Shown piece after piece: positions 12,130 to 24,600 of a DNA stretch of 64,000 nucleotides (the first letter of the stretch is position 1; every line of letters begins with the position of its first letter). The notes below the pieces were generated by a model. The model saw nothing but the letters and a program-made list of their open reading frames with translations. It did no database searches and was not told the DNA's origin. Source of the DNA: Isoetes taiwanensis (lineage: Eukaryota > Streptophyta > Lycopodiopsida > Isoetales > Isoetaceae); contig JAJEKV010000002.1 of the NCBI GenBank assembly GCA_021234155.1, forward strand, positions 42,153,203-42,217,202. The letters are read 5' to 3'. A program made the position numbers and the translations under genes.

Positions 12130-12505
12130 CCCGAACACCGGGTCCTCCTTACCAAGGTGGAGCCGACCATGTCCTTGCCGTGAGCCACATCTACCTAAGA
12201 ATGAGAAGAAAAGTGGACTTGGACCCGACACCTAGTCCCTTCCACGCAAGGTGGAGCCGACCGCGTTCTTGAACAAGCCACTACAATTTTATTTTAAACC
12301 TAAAAATAACAAGTGGAACCGAAGTGGACTTGAACCCGGCACGCGGGTCCTCTCCACTCTAGGTGGAGCCGACCGCGTCCCTTGAACAAGCCACCATTAA
12401 CCTAGGAAACATTTATGATTGTAGTGAAAGTGGACTTCAACCCGGTACATGGTCCTCCCCACTCTAGGTGGAGCCGACCTGCCCTTGAACAAGCCACTCC
12501 ATCAA
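12130..12505. repeat. ~105-bp tandem repeat, four units, with a tRNA-like B-box
   Basis: Four units marked by GGTGGAGCCGACC at about 12156, 12250, 12362 and 12467 (spacing 94, 112 and 105 bp). Each has AGTGGACTTGAACCCGG upstream and CTTGAACAAGCCAC downstream. On the minus strand this gives GGTTCAAGTCC, close to a Pol III B-box, preceded by a TGGCTTGTTCAAGG stretch that is only a weak A-box. The same family occurs three times within each CACTA segment (about 34.22-34.47 kb and 56.30-56.56 kb). A SINE-like origin is possible but unproven. Confidence 0.7.
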
Positions 12506-12639
12506 TTTTTTAACCTACTTAAAACTATAAAAATAAAATGCAAGTGCGATCAACTACTTACCAAAATAAGGACGCTATGGTACAAGATCCCCGTCGGTCC
12601 AAATCGTAATAGAAAGTCGCAATGTATAACAAAGCATTA

Positions 12640-13440
12640 GAAGAATAAGAACAAAGAAGAAAAAGATCAAGAAGAAAGAAAGGAAAAAAAAAGGGGGGGA
12701 TAGAAAACAAGAGATAGAAATAAAACAAGAGAAAGAAATAAGAGAATAGAAGGGAAGAAATAAGGATAGAATAGAGAAAAAATAAGAGAAGAAACAAGAA
12801 AGAATGAAGAAAAATAAGAGGAAATAAGAGAAGGGAAGGGAATAGAATGGAAGGAAGAAATAAGGGAAGGGAAAGAAAAGGATCGAATGGAAAGTGAGGA
12901 AGAAATGTGAAGAATAAGAAACAAATGAAGAATGAAGAAATGAAATTAAAAAGAATGAAGAATAAGAAATGAAAAAAAATGAAGAATAAGGAAGGGAAGA
13001 GAAGAAAGAAATGAGGGAAGGGAGGGGAAAGAATGAGGAATGAGAAAGCATGAGAAAGAATGGAAATGAGAAACAAATGAGAAAGCATGAGAAAGAAATG
13101 AGAAAGAAATGAGAAAGCAAGAAATGAGAAAGAATGAGGAAGAATGAGAAAGAGTGAGGAATAAAGAATGAGAAAGCATGAGGAAGAAAGAAATGAGAAA
13201 GAATGAGGAAGAAAGAATGAGAAAGAAATGAGGAAAGAAGAAATATGGGAAGAAAGAATGAGGAAAGAATGAAGCATGGAAGAAGGAGGAAGAAATGAAG
13301 CATGAGGAAGAATGAGGAAGAAATGAAGCATGAGAAAGAAAGAAGGAGGAAGAATGAACGAGGCATGGAAGAATGGGAAGAAAAAAAATCAAGAACAAAG
13401 AAGAAGAGGAAGGAAAGGAAACCAAAAAGAGGAAGGTTGG
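12640..13440. repeat. Long purine-rich (GAAAGAATGAG)-type low-complexity tract
   Basis: About 800 bp of nearly pure A and G on the plus strand, built from degenerate GAAAGAATGAGGAAGAAATGAG words. The long Phe/Ser/Leu frames on the minus strand (257 and 289 codons) and Lys/Glu frames on the plus strand are simply the translated repeat and are not annotated as genes. Confidence 0.9.
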
Positions 13441-13614
13441 GCATGCACCATTCAATCCAAAAACCTATTCAATCTAAAAACATGATATACTAACCTTAGA
13501 ATAGTTGCTTGCAGGTAGATCAGGGTACTAGCGCCGCGGATCGCCCAAGAACCTCGAAGAAGTAGGGCAAAAAGAAGTTCCGGAAAAGCCGGCCACCCGC
13601 GGGTTCAAAATATT

Positions 13615-13706
13615 ACAGAGCGTCGCATGCGACGTCACGCCGCATGCGACGCTATTTCAAATCAAAGGCCGCACGCGACGCCCCCGCGACGACGATTTTG
13701 TTATAG
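13615..13706. repeat. GCGACG repeats ending in a CACTA-terminus-like sequence
   Basis: CG-rich repeats containing GCGTCGCATGCGACG and CACGCCGCATGCGACGC, followed by GATTTTGTTATAGCGACG. Many plant CACTA right ends read TTTTGTTATAGTG; here the last bases are CG instead of TG. This could be the mutated right end of the degraded element filling 1.74-13.7 kb. No matching left terminus was found. Confidence 0.4.
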
Positions 13707-13735
13707 CGACGCTATTGTTTTTGCATCTTTTTTTT

Positions 13736-14180
13736 AATGTGAAGCTCATTAAAGTTTGTCCCTAGGCTTATTTGAACAAATTCCCGGTGGGTCGGATCCT
13801 TGAACGGAGGATTCAACGGCCTGATATATAGGGGAACCGAAGCCGGAGGGTGTTCATTAGCATACAGCCTCTGTGGGGCTGCGCAGACAGTCAGCCGAGA
13901 ACGCTTTTTGGGGTCCGCCTCCGGGATCGGACTCTCCCCACCGAGGTGGCCATTCAAAGTCGCCTTTGTTTGACTTGGGGAAGGGTGCTACCATGCTTGC
14001 CCAACAACGGCCGCCCTTGACCGCTCTAACCCCAACGCTTGTCTGACCTTATCCGAAAATTTTAGAAATTTTCCCCTGATGTCGGGTGATGACCATGGAA
14101 GCCAATTGACCAAAACCATAATTTAATTCCATGCCATGCATTAACTACGAATTTATAAACCATAAATGCAATAAAATGCA
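13736..14180. repeat. Highly diverged satellite monomer at the left edge of array B
   Basis: This follows the satellite landmarks in order: TTGTCCCTAGG, TTGAACGGAGGATTCAAC, ATATAGGGGAACCG, GGTGTTCATTAGC, TTTGACTTGGGGAAGGGTGC, ACCGCTCTAA and TGCATTAACTACGAATTTAT. It has far more substitutions and indels than any interior monomer. Diverged edge copies are expected when homogenisation acts mainly inside an array. Confidence 0.85.
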
Positions 14181-14274
14181 TAACTAAAAGAGTGTGCATC
14201 AAAAAGGGCGAAGTCTTTGACCGGGGGGCAACAAGGCGGTATGGACACATTAAAAAAAAAAAAATTTCACTTGG

Positions 14275-15620
14275 AAACTATGAAGCAATCTTTCATCAAG
14301 GTACAATTGTTTCGAGAAACAAAACCAGCTCATTACAAGTTAGTTATGCCATCCATGTCAAATAGCTTTTAGGGAGCGAAAAACCAAACAAAAACCCTTC
14401 TAGAATCCGCAAGTCACAGTGGTTTACGCCCAATGCAATCTTAGACCAAGTATAACGCCCAAATGAGCCAAGGTCAACCCCAAGTACAACGATCCCACAA
14501 ACTCCATTCCTTTGACCTTAGCTAACCCTTTGACCTAGACCTTCTCCGAAAAATTTCAAAATTGGGTCGTGATGGAGATGGATTAGGAATCCACCGGCAA
14601 AAAATCAGAATTTATTTTCGCACAATGCATTAATTGCGAATTTATGAATGTCTTGCCATCGGGCAGCGCCCGACTTCTACTTGCCACATCGGAGGAGGAG
14701 GACAGCCCAAACTCCGGCCCGCCGGCCTTCCCTTGTTCGTATTCTACCTGCAGCCTTTCTTGGCCAGTCCCAAGTGCAACAGCATTCAAGTCTCGCCCAA
14801 ACGCAAACCCTTCTAGAACCTCGCAACCCACGTGGTTTACGCTTTGGAGGCCCTCTCCTGTCGACGATTTCCAGGACCTGCGCTCGCGGACTTGACGCGG
14901 GAGTGGGGGTGTTGATGCTGCAGAGCACCTGAGCCTAAAATCCCCCGAAGCCGCTTTTGCCCCGGACTTCTCCCCCAAGGCCCTGGGGACTGACGGGCGA
15001 CCTCCCTCCCGAATCACGATTTGACTCGCCAATGGACTCAACGCCGACGCTGCCTTCTAGGGGACCAAGTTCTCAGGGCCGAAGATTGTAACCTCGCCCC
15101 CAAAACAAAAACCCTTCTAGAATCAAAGTCACGTGGTTTACGCCGGAGGCCCTCCCTTGTCGATTTGGTCGGGACCTTGCAACCGTGATCTTGACATGGA
15201 GTGGGGTGTTGACGCCGTAGCCGGGACCCTAAACTCCCCCCGAAGTTGCTTGCCCCGATTCCGCCATTACAAGTTAATTATGCCATCCATGTCAAATAGC
15301 TTTAGGGAGCAAAATTCGCTGAACAAGGGCATTCTCTCTATCCATATGCCTTGATACCAAAACACAACCATCATCACAAGCAACCAAATCTAACCCCCTC
15401 CCCCCAACCCACACTAGTCTTTTGCTTTTCTCAGAATCATTTATCTTCATTCTAGTAGTTATGATGCTTTTCAGAATCATTTATCTTCATTCTAATAGTT
15501 ATGATGCTTATATTCTCAATGCAATCTTAGACCAAGTATAACGCCCAAATGAGCCAAGGTCAACCCCAAGTACAACGATCCCACAAACTCCATTCCTTTG
15601 ACCTTAGCTAACCCTTTGAC
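14275..15620. repeat. Chimeric satellite monomers with a repeated ~95-bp insert
   Basis: Pieces of the satellite alternate with non-satellite DNA. One insert beginning AATGCAATCTTAGACCAAGT and running into CTTTGACCTTAGCTAACCC occurs at about 14428-14530 and again at about 15518-15612, nearly identical. A second block, CATTACAAGTTA(G/A)TTATGCC, occurs at about 14331 and 15266. A ~39-bp direct repeat (TCAGAATCATTTATCTTCAT) lies at about 15431-15510. The structure suggests that one rearranged monomer was duplicated. Confidence 0.75.
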
Positions 15621-18600
15621 CTAGACCTTCTCCAAAAATTTCAAAATTGGGTTGTGTAGCCGAGATGGGTTAGGAATCCAAATGGCAAAAATCAAAATTT
15701 ATTTTCGCATAAATGCATTAATTGCGAATTTATGAATGTCTTGCCATCAGCAAAAGCGCCCGACTTCTATTTGCCACATCGGGAGGAGGACAGGCCCAAA
15801 CTCCGCCTCCGCCAGGCCTCCTTGTCCAGATTCTCTACCGCAGCCTTCTCGCCGTCCTGCGTAACAGACTCAAGTCTCGCCCCCAAAACGAACCCTTCTA
15901 GAACCCGGCAACCCACGTGGTTTACGCTTTGGAGGCCCTCTCCTTGTCGCATTCGGCGGGACCTTGCGCCGCGGACTTGACGGGGAGTGGGGGTGTTGAC
16001 GCCAGAGCACGCACTCCTAAAAATCCCCCTAGCCGCTGTCCCGGTTCTCTCCCCAAGGCCCCCTCGGGACTTGACGGGCACCTCCCTCCTAATCGCGATT
16101 TGACTCTGCCAATGGACTCAGAACGCCGACATTGCCTTTGGGGACCAAGTTCCGCGGCTGAAGACCACCCCGACCTCCAAGAAGCTTCAAAGTAGCTCAC
16201 TTCCATCACACTCGTGAGTCAATTGGCCTAGGATGTGGATGCGGATACCGCCGTGGAGGGCGGAGTGTTTCTCTTTTTGCAAAACCGACCTTTGTAACTT
16301 GCTCCCCTAGGGTAATTTCGTCATTCCTGACGATTTGGCAGGGTCGATTTGCCATTTTGGAGCCTCCCGCGTCTCAACGACAAGACAATGCGGGTTTCTA
16401 CAAGGCCGACTCGTGGGACGCCCGGGCTTGACAAGTTCTCCTGACCGATCTGGAATCTTTGGGCCTTCCCAAGAGGGGCCCCCGAACGGAGGATCCAACG
16501 GCCGGATAGGGGAACCGGCCCGGAGGGTGGTCATTAGCGCAGCCGGGAGCGCCGCCAGAAGGGCTGCCTCGAACTTTTTTGATCCCGCCTCTGGGGTCCT
16601 GACTCTCCCCTCTTGTGAGGGATCACCGCAAGGTCCCCGGCCTCGCTTGACTTGGGGAAGGGTGCCAGCTCTCTGCTGTTCCAACGGGCTGCCCCGACCG
16701 CTCTAATGCTAACCCTTTGACCTAGACCTTCTCCTAAAAATTTCAAAATTGGGTCAGGGATGGAGATGGATTAGGAATCCACCGGCAAAAAATCAGAATT
16801 TATTTTCGCATAATGCATTAATTGCTAATTTATGAATGTCTTGCCATCGCAAAAGCGCCTCCCCCTTCTACTTGCCACATCGGGGGGAGGATCAAGTCGG
16901 GCCCAAACTCCGCCCGGCCGCCTTTCTGTTCCCTCCAGGAGGGATCCCCGCAAGGTCCCTCGCCTCGCTTGACTGGGAGGGTGCCCTGATTCTCGGCTGC
17001 AGCCTTTCCATCAAACTTCGGCCAGGTCCCAAGTGCAATGAATGTCTGGCACTGACCAGTCTCGCCCCCTCAAACGAACCCCTTCTAGAACCCGGGATAA
17101 CCCGGCTTTGGTTTACGCTTTGGAGGCCCTCTCCTTGTCGATTCAAGGGACCTTTGTCGGGACTTGACGGGGAGTGGGGTGTTGACGCTGAGCACGGACC
17201 CTAAAATCCCCCGAAGTGCTGCCCTTTGAATTTCTCCCAAGGCCCTTGGGACGGACGCAAATGGACTTCCTCTCCGGAATCGCTGATTTGACTCGCCAAT
17301 GGACTTTTAACGCCGACATTGCCCCGGGACCAAGTTCCGTGGCCGAAGACCACCCGACCTCCAAGAAGCCAAAGTAGCTCACTTCCATCACACTCAGAGT
17401 CAATTGGCCTAGGATGTGGATGCGATACCGCCGTGGAGGGCGGAGTGTTTCTTTTTGCAAACCGACCTTGTAACTTGCTCCCTAGGGTAATTTCACCATT
17501 CCCGACGATTTGGCAGGGTCGATTTGCCATTCCCGAGCCTCCCCGGGACGCGCCCGAATCGACAAGACATCAAGGCGGTTTTACAAGGTCGACTCCTCAG
17601 ACGCTCACGGCTTGACAAGTTCTCCCTGACCGATCTGGAATCTTTTGGGCCTTCCCAAGAGGGGCTCCCTGAACGGAGGATCCAACGGCCGGATAGGGGA
17701 ACCGGCTCCGGAGGGTGGTTTCATTAGCTGCAGCTCTCTGGAGCGCCGCCAGAAGGGCTGCCTCGAACTTTTTTGGATCCCGCCTCTTGGGGTCCCACTC
17801 TCCCTCTTGTGAGGGATCCCCGCAAGGTCCCCGCCTCGCTTGACTTGGGGGAAGGGTGCCACCGGCTGTTCCCCGCAACGGGCTGCCCCGACCGCTCTAA
17901 TGCTAACCCTTTGACCTAGACCTTCTCCTAAAATTTCAAAATTGGGTGTGTGGCCGGAAATGGATTAGGATTCCAAATGGCAAAAAATCAGAATTTATTT
18001 TCGCATAATGCATTAATTGCTAATTTATGAATGTCTTGCCACCGCAAAAAGCTCGACTTCTACTTGCCACATCGGGGAGGATGACAGCCCAAACTCCGCC
18101 TCCGCCAGGCCTCTTTGCTCAGATTCTCTGGCCGGTAGCTGCCAGTCCCAAGTGCAATGACAAGTCTCGCCCCCAAAACGCAAAACCCTTCTAGAACCCT
18201 CGCAACCCACGTGGTTTACGCTTTGGAGGCCCCTCTCCTTGTCGATTCGGCGGACCTTGCGCCGCGGACTTGACGCGGGAGTGGGGGTGTTGACGCCAGA
18301 GCACGGACCCTAAAATCCCCCTAAGTCGCTTGCCCCGAATTTCTCCTCCCCAAGGCCCTCGGGACGGACGGGCCTCCCCCTCTCCCAATCACATTTGACT
18401 CTCGCCAATGGACTCTAACGCCGACGCTTGCCCCCGGGGACCAAGTTCCGCGGGCTGTAAGACCACCCCACCTCCAAGAAGCCAAAGTAGCTCACTTCCA
18501 TCACACTCAGAAATCAATTGGCCTAGGATGTGGGATGGATACCGCCGTGGAGGGCGGAGTGTTTCTCTTTGCAAAACCGACCTTGTAACTTGCTCCTAGG

Positions 18601-21600
18601 GTAATTTCGCCATTCCTCGACGATTTGGTGGTCGATTTGCCATTCCTGAGCCTCCTGCGTCCCAACGACAAGACATCAAGGGTTTCTACAAGGCCGAATT
18701 CTCGACGCCCCTCCAAGGTTTGACAAGTTCTCCCCGACCGATCTGAATCTTTGGGCCTTCCCAAGAGGGGCCCCTGAACGGAGGATCCAACGGGCCGGAT
18801 AGGGGAACCGGCCCCGAGGGTGGTCATTAGCGCAGCCTCCGGGAGCCCCCAGAAGGGCTGCCTCGGGAACTTTTTGGATCCCGCCTCTTGGGGTCCTGAC
18901 TCTCCCTCTTGTGAGGGATCCCCGCAAGGTCCCGGCCTCGCTTGACTTGGGGAAGGGTGCCACTCGCTGCCCCGCAACGGGCTGCCCCTCGACCGCTTCT
19001 AATGCTAACCCTTTGACCTAGACCTTCTCCTAAAAAAAAAATTGGGCTGTGGCCGAAATGGATTAGGATTCCAGCCGCAAAAATCAGAATTTATTTTCGC
19101 ATAAATGCATTAATTGCGAATTTATGAATGTCTTGCCACCGCAAAGCTACTTCGACTTCTACTTGCCACATCGGGAGGAGGACAGGCCCAAACTCCGCCC
19201 GGCCGGCCTCCTTGTTCCGTATTCTACCGCAGCTTCTGCCAGTCCCAAGTGCAACAGACCAAGTCTCGCCCCCAAAACGCAAACCCTTCTAGAACCCGCA
19301 ACCCACTGGGTTTACGCTTTGGAGGCCCTCTCCTTGTCGATTCGGGCGGACCTTGCGCCGCGGACTTGACGCGGGAGTGGGGTGTTGACGCCAGAGCACG
19401 GACCCTAAAATCCCCCGAAGCCGCTGTTCCCGAATTTCCTCCCCAAGGCCCCGGGGACGGACGGGCGACCTCCCCTCTCCCAATCGCGATTTGACTCGCC
19501 AATGGACTCGAACGCCGACAAGGTTCTCGGGACCAAGTTCCGCGGGGCCGTAAGACCACCCGACCTCCAAGAAGCCAAAGTAGCTCACTTCCATCACACT
19601 CGAAGTCAATTGGCCTAGGATGTGGATGCGGATACCGGCCGCGGAGGGCGGAGTGTTTTTCTTTTGCAAAACCGATCTTGTAACTTGCTCCCTAGGGTAA
19701 TTTCGCCATTCCGACGATTTGGTGGGTCGATTTGCCATTCGAGCCTCCCCGTGCCCGAACGACAAGACATCATGGGTTTCTACAAGGCCGACCTCAGACG
19801 CCTCAAGGGTTTGACAAGTTCTCCCTGACCGATCTGGAATCTTTTGGGCCTTCCCAAGAGGGGCCCCCGAACGGAGGATCCAACGGCCGGATAGGGGAAC
19901 CGGCCCGAGGGTGGTCATTAGCGCAGCCCGGGAGCCCGCCAGAAGGGCTGCCTCGAACTTTTTTGATCCCCGCCTCTTGGGGTCCTGACTCTCCCCTCTT
20001 GTGAGGGATCCCCGCAAGGTCCCCGGCCTCGCTTGACTTGGGGAAGGGTGCCACCTTCTGGTTGCCCCCGCAACGGCTGCCCCGACCGCTCTAATGCTAA
20101 CCCTTTGACCTAGACCTTCTCCGTAAAATTTCAAAATTGGGCCGTAGGCCGAAATGGATTAGATTCCAAATGGCAAAAAATCAGAATTTATTTTCGCACA
20201 ATGCATTAATTGCGAATTTATGAATGTCTTGCCATCGCAAAAGCTCGACTTCTACTTGCCACATCGGGAGGAGGACAGGCCCAAACTCCGGCCCGCCGCC
20301 TCTTTGTTCGTGATTCCTGGCCGCAGCCGCCCGTCCCTGCGTGTAACAGACAAGTGCCCTCGCCCCCAAAACGCAAACCCTTCTAGAACCCGGCAACCCA
20401 CGTGGTTTACGCTTTTGAGGCCCTCTCCTTGTCGATTCGGGCGGACCTTGCGCCGCGACTTGACGGGGAGTGGGGGTGTTGACGCCAGAGCACGGACCCT
20501 AAAAATCCCCCTAAGCCGCTGTCCGGAATTTCCTCTCCCCAAGGCCCCTCGGGATCTGACGGCCACCTCCCTCTCCCGAATCGCGATTTGACTCGCCAAT
20601 GGACTCGGAACGCCGACGCTGCCCCCTCGGGACCAAGTTCCGCGGGCCGTAAGACCACCCGACCTCCAAGAAGCCAAAGTAGCTCACTTCCATCACACTC
20701 AGAGTCAATTGGCCTAGGATGTGGGATGCTGATACCGCCGCGGGAGGGCGGAGTGTTTTTTTTTGCAAAACCGACCTTGTAACTTGCTCCCTAGGGTAAT
20801 TTCGCCATTCCTGGACGATTTGGCAGTGGGTCGATTTGCCATTCCTGAGCCTCCCTGTGTCCGAACGACAAGACATCATGTTTCTACAAGGTCAACCTCG
20901 TTAGACGCCCCGCGTTTGACAAGTTCTCCCGACCGATCTGAATCTTTGGGCCTTCCCGGCAGAGGGGCCCCAACGGAGGATCCAACGGTCGGATAGGGGA
21001 ACCGGCCCGGGAGGGTGGTCATTAGCGCAGCCCCCGGGAGCCCGCCCAGAAGGGTCTGCCTCGAACTTTTTTGATCCCGCCTCTTGGGGTCCTGGACTTC
21101 TCCCTCTTGTGAGGGATCCCCGCAAGGTCCCCGCCTCGCTTGACTTGGGGAAGGGTGCCACCTGCTGCCCCGCAACGGGCTGCCCCGACCGCTCTAATGC
21201 TAACCCTTTGACCTAGACCTTCTCCTAAAAATTTCAAAATTGGGTCAGTGCCGGAAATGGATTAGGATTCCAGCCGGCAAAAAATCAGAATTTATTTTCG
21301 CATAATGCATTAATTGCGAATTTATGAATGTCTTGCCACGCAAAAGCTCCGACTTCTACTTGCCACATCGGGAGGAGGACAGGCCCAAACTCCGCCCCGC
21401 CAGGCCTCCCCTTGTTCAGATTCTCTGGCGCAGCCTTCTCCGTGTCCCAGTGCAATGACTCAAGTCTCGCCCCCCCAAAACGCAAAACCCTTCTAGAACC
21501 TCGCAACCCACGTGGTTTACGCTTTGGAGGCCCTCTCCTTGTCGATTCGCAAGGGACCTTGGCGCCGTGACTTGACGTGGGAGTGGGGGTGTTGACGCCG

Positions 21601-24600
21601 AGCACGGACCCTAAAATCCCCCTAAGCCGCTTGCCCCGAATTTCTCTCCCCAAGGCCCCTCGGGACGGACGGGCACCTCTCCTCTCCTGAATCGCGATTT
21701 GACTCTCGCCAATGGACTCGTAACGCCGACGCTGCCCCGGGGACCAAGTTCCGTGGGCAGAAGACCACCCGACCTCCAAGAAGCCAAAGTAGCTCACTTC
21801 CATCACACTCGTAGTCAATTGGCCTAGGATGTGGATGCGGATACCGGCCGTGGAGGGCGGAGTGTTTTTTCTTTGCAAAACCCACCTTGTAACTTGCTCC
21901 CTAGGGTAATTTCGCCATTCCTGACGATTTGGTGGGTCGATTTGCCATTCCGAGCCTCCCCGCGTCCCGAACGACAAGACATCATGGGTTTCTACAAGGT
22001 CAATCCTCAGACGCCTCGCTGGGTTGACAAGTTCTCCCGACCGATCTGAATCTTTGGGCCTTCCCGAAGAGGGGCCCCCGAACGGAGGATCCAACGGGTC
22101 GGATAGGGGAACCGGCCCGGAGGGTGGTCATTAGCGCAGCCCTCGGGAGCCGCCTGCCAGAAGGGCTGCCTCGAACTTTTTGATCCCGCCTCTGGGGTCC
22201 TGGACTCTCCCTCTTGTGAGGGATCCCCGCAAGGTCCCCGCCTCGCTTGACTTGGGGGAAGGGTGCCACCGGTTGTCCCCGCAATCCGCCGCCCCCGACC
22301 GCTCTAATGCTAACCCTTTGACCTAGACCTTCTCCTCAAAATTTCAAAATTGGGTCGTAGGTCGGAAATGGATTAGATTCCACCGGCAAAAAATCAGAAT
22401 TTATTTTCGCATAATGCATTAATTATGTAATTTATGAATGTCTTGCCACCGCAAAAGCGCCGACTTCTACTTGCCACATCGGGAGGAGGACAGGCCCAAA
22501 CTCCGGGCCCGCCGGGCCTCCCCTTGTTCGTATTCTCCGCAGCCTGCCAGTCCCAGTGCAATGTAATCAAGTCTCGCCCCCAAAACGCAAAACCCTTTCT
22601 AGAACCCGCAACCCACGTGGTTTACGCTTTGGAGGCCCTCTCCTTGTCGATTCTGGCGGACCTTTGCGCCGCGGACTTGACGCGGGAGTGGGGGTGTTGA
22701 CGCCAGAGCACGGACCCTAAAATCCCCCCTCGAAGCCGCTGTCCCCAATTTCTCTCCCCAAGGCCCTGGGACTGACGGGCGACCTCCCCCCTCTCGCGAT
22801 TTGACTCCACCCAATGGACTCGAACGCCGACGCTGTGCCCTCGGGACCAAGTTCCGCGGGCCGAAGACCACCCGACCTCCAAGAAGCCAAAGTAGCTCAC
22901 TTCCATCACACTCGTAGTCAATTGGCCTAGGATGTGGATGCTGGATACCGCCGCGGAGGGCGGAGTGTTTCTTTTCTTTTGCAAAACCGATCTTGTAACT
23001 TGCTCCCCTAGGGTAATTTCGCCATTCCTGACGATTTGGTGGGTCGATTTGCCATTCCCGAGCCTCCTGCGTGCCCGAACGACAAGACATCATGCGGTTT
23101 CTACAAGGTCGACCTCCGTGACGCCTCGCTGGTTTGACAAGTTCTCCCTGACCGACTGAATCTTTGGGCCTTCCCCAAGAGGGGCCCCCGAACGGAGGAT
23201 CCAACTGGCCGGATAGGGGAACCGGCCCCGGAGGGTGGTCATTAGCGCAGCAGCCCCCTGGGAGCCGCCAAGAAGGGCTGCCTCGGAACTTTTTGATCCC
23301 GCCTCTTGGGGTCCTGGACTCTCCCCTCTTGTGAGGGATCCCCGCAAGGTCCCGGGCCTCGCTTGACTTGGGGAAGGGTGCCAGCTGTGTTGCCCCCCTG
23401 CAACGGCTGCCCCGACCGCTCTAATGCTAACCCTTTGACCTAGACCTTCTCCTAAAATTTCAAAAATTGGGTCAGTGGCCGAAATGGATTAGGATTCCAC
23501 CGGCAAAAAATCAGAATTTATTTTCGCACAATGCATTAATTGCGAATTTATGAATGTCTTGCCACATCGCAAAAAGCTACCGACTTCTACTTGCCACATC
23601 GGGAGGAGGACAGGCCCAAACTCCGCCCCCGCCGGGCCTCCTTGTTCAGAGATTCTCGGCTGCAGCCTCGCCAGTCCTGCGTGCAACAGACCAAGTCTCG
23701 CCCCCAAAACGCAAACCCTTCTAGAACCCGGCAACCCACAGTGGTTTACGCTTTGGAGGCCCTCTCCTTGTCGATTCTCGGGCGGGACCTTGCGCCGTGA
23801 CTTGACGGGAGTGGGGGTGTTGACGCCAGAGCACGGACCCTAAAAATCCCCTAAGTCGCTTGCCCCAATTTCCTCTCCCCAAGGCCCCTGGGGACGGACG
23901 GGCGACACCTCCCTCCCCAATCGCATTTTGACTCGCCAATGGACTCGTAACGCCGACGCTGCCCCCGGGGACCAAGTTCCGCGGGCTGAAGACCACCCGA
24001 CCTCCAAGAAGCGCCAAAGTAGCTCACTTCCATCACACTCGTAGTCAATTGGCCTAGGATGTGGATGCGGATACCGCCGTGGAGGGCGGAGTGTTTTTTT
24101 TGCAAAACCCACCTTGTAACTTGCTCCCTAGGGTAATTTCGCCATTCCTGACGATTTGGCAGGGTCGATTTGCCATTCCGAGCCTCCTCCCCGTGCCCGA
24201 ACGACAAGACATCATGGGGTTTCTACAAGGTCGACCTCGTGACGCCCCCGGGTTTGACAAGTTCTCCCGGACCGATCTGAATCTTTGGGCCTTCCCCAAG
24301 AGGGGCCCCCGAACGGAGGATCCAACGGCCGGATAGGGGAACCGGCCCGGAGGGTGGTCATTAGCGCAGCCGGGAGCGCCGCCAGAAGGGCTGCCTGAAC
24401 TTTTTTTGATCCCGCCTTGGGGTCCTGGACTCTCCCCTCTTGTGAGGGATCCCCGCAAGGTCCCCGGCCTCGCTTGACTTGGGGAAGGGTGCCAGCTCGT
24501 TGTTCCCGGCAACCCGCTGCCCCCCACCGCTCTAATGCTAACCCTTTGACCTAGACCTTCTCCTAAAAATTTCAAAATTGGGTCAGTGGCCGAAATGGAT

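Noticed and set aside
12130-12505. True tRNA genes in the ~105-bp repeats
   Set aside because: Only the B-box-like word fits. The A-box is poor, and no cloverleaf with acceptor stem and anticodon arm is apparent.
12558-13455. Minus-strand frames of 257 and 289 codons rich in Phe, Ser and Leu, resembling membrane proteins
   Set aside because: They are direct translations of the GAAAGAATGAG-type purine repeat and occur in several overlapping frames.
19289-22094. Long minus-strand frames in the satellite (281 codons at 19289-20134, 269 codons at 21285-22094) with similar predicted peptides across monomers
   Set aside because: The similarity follows from the DNA repeat. Frames change between monomers, indels are frequent, and no domain is recognisable. 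High GC and few stop codons explain the lengths.
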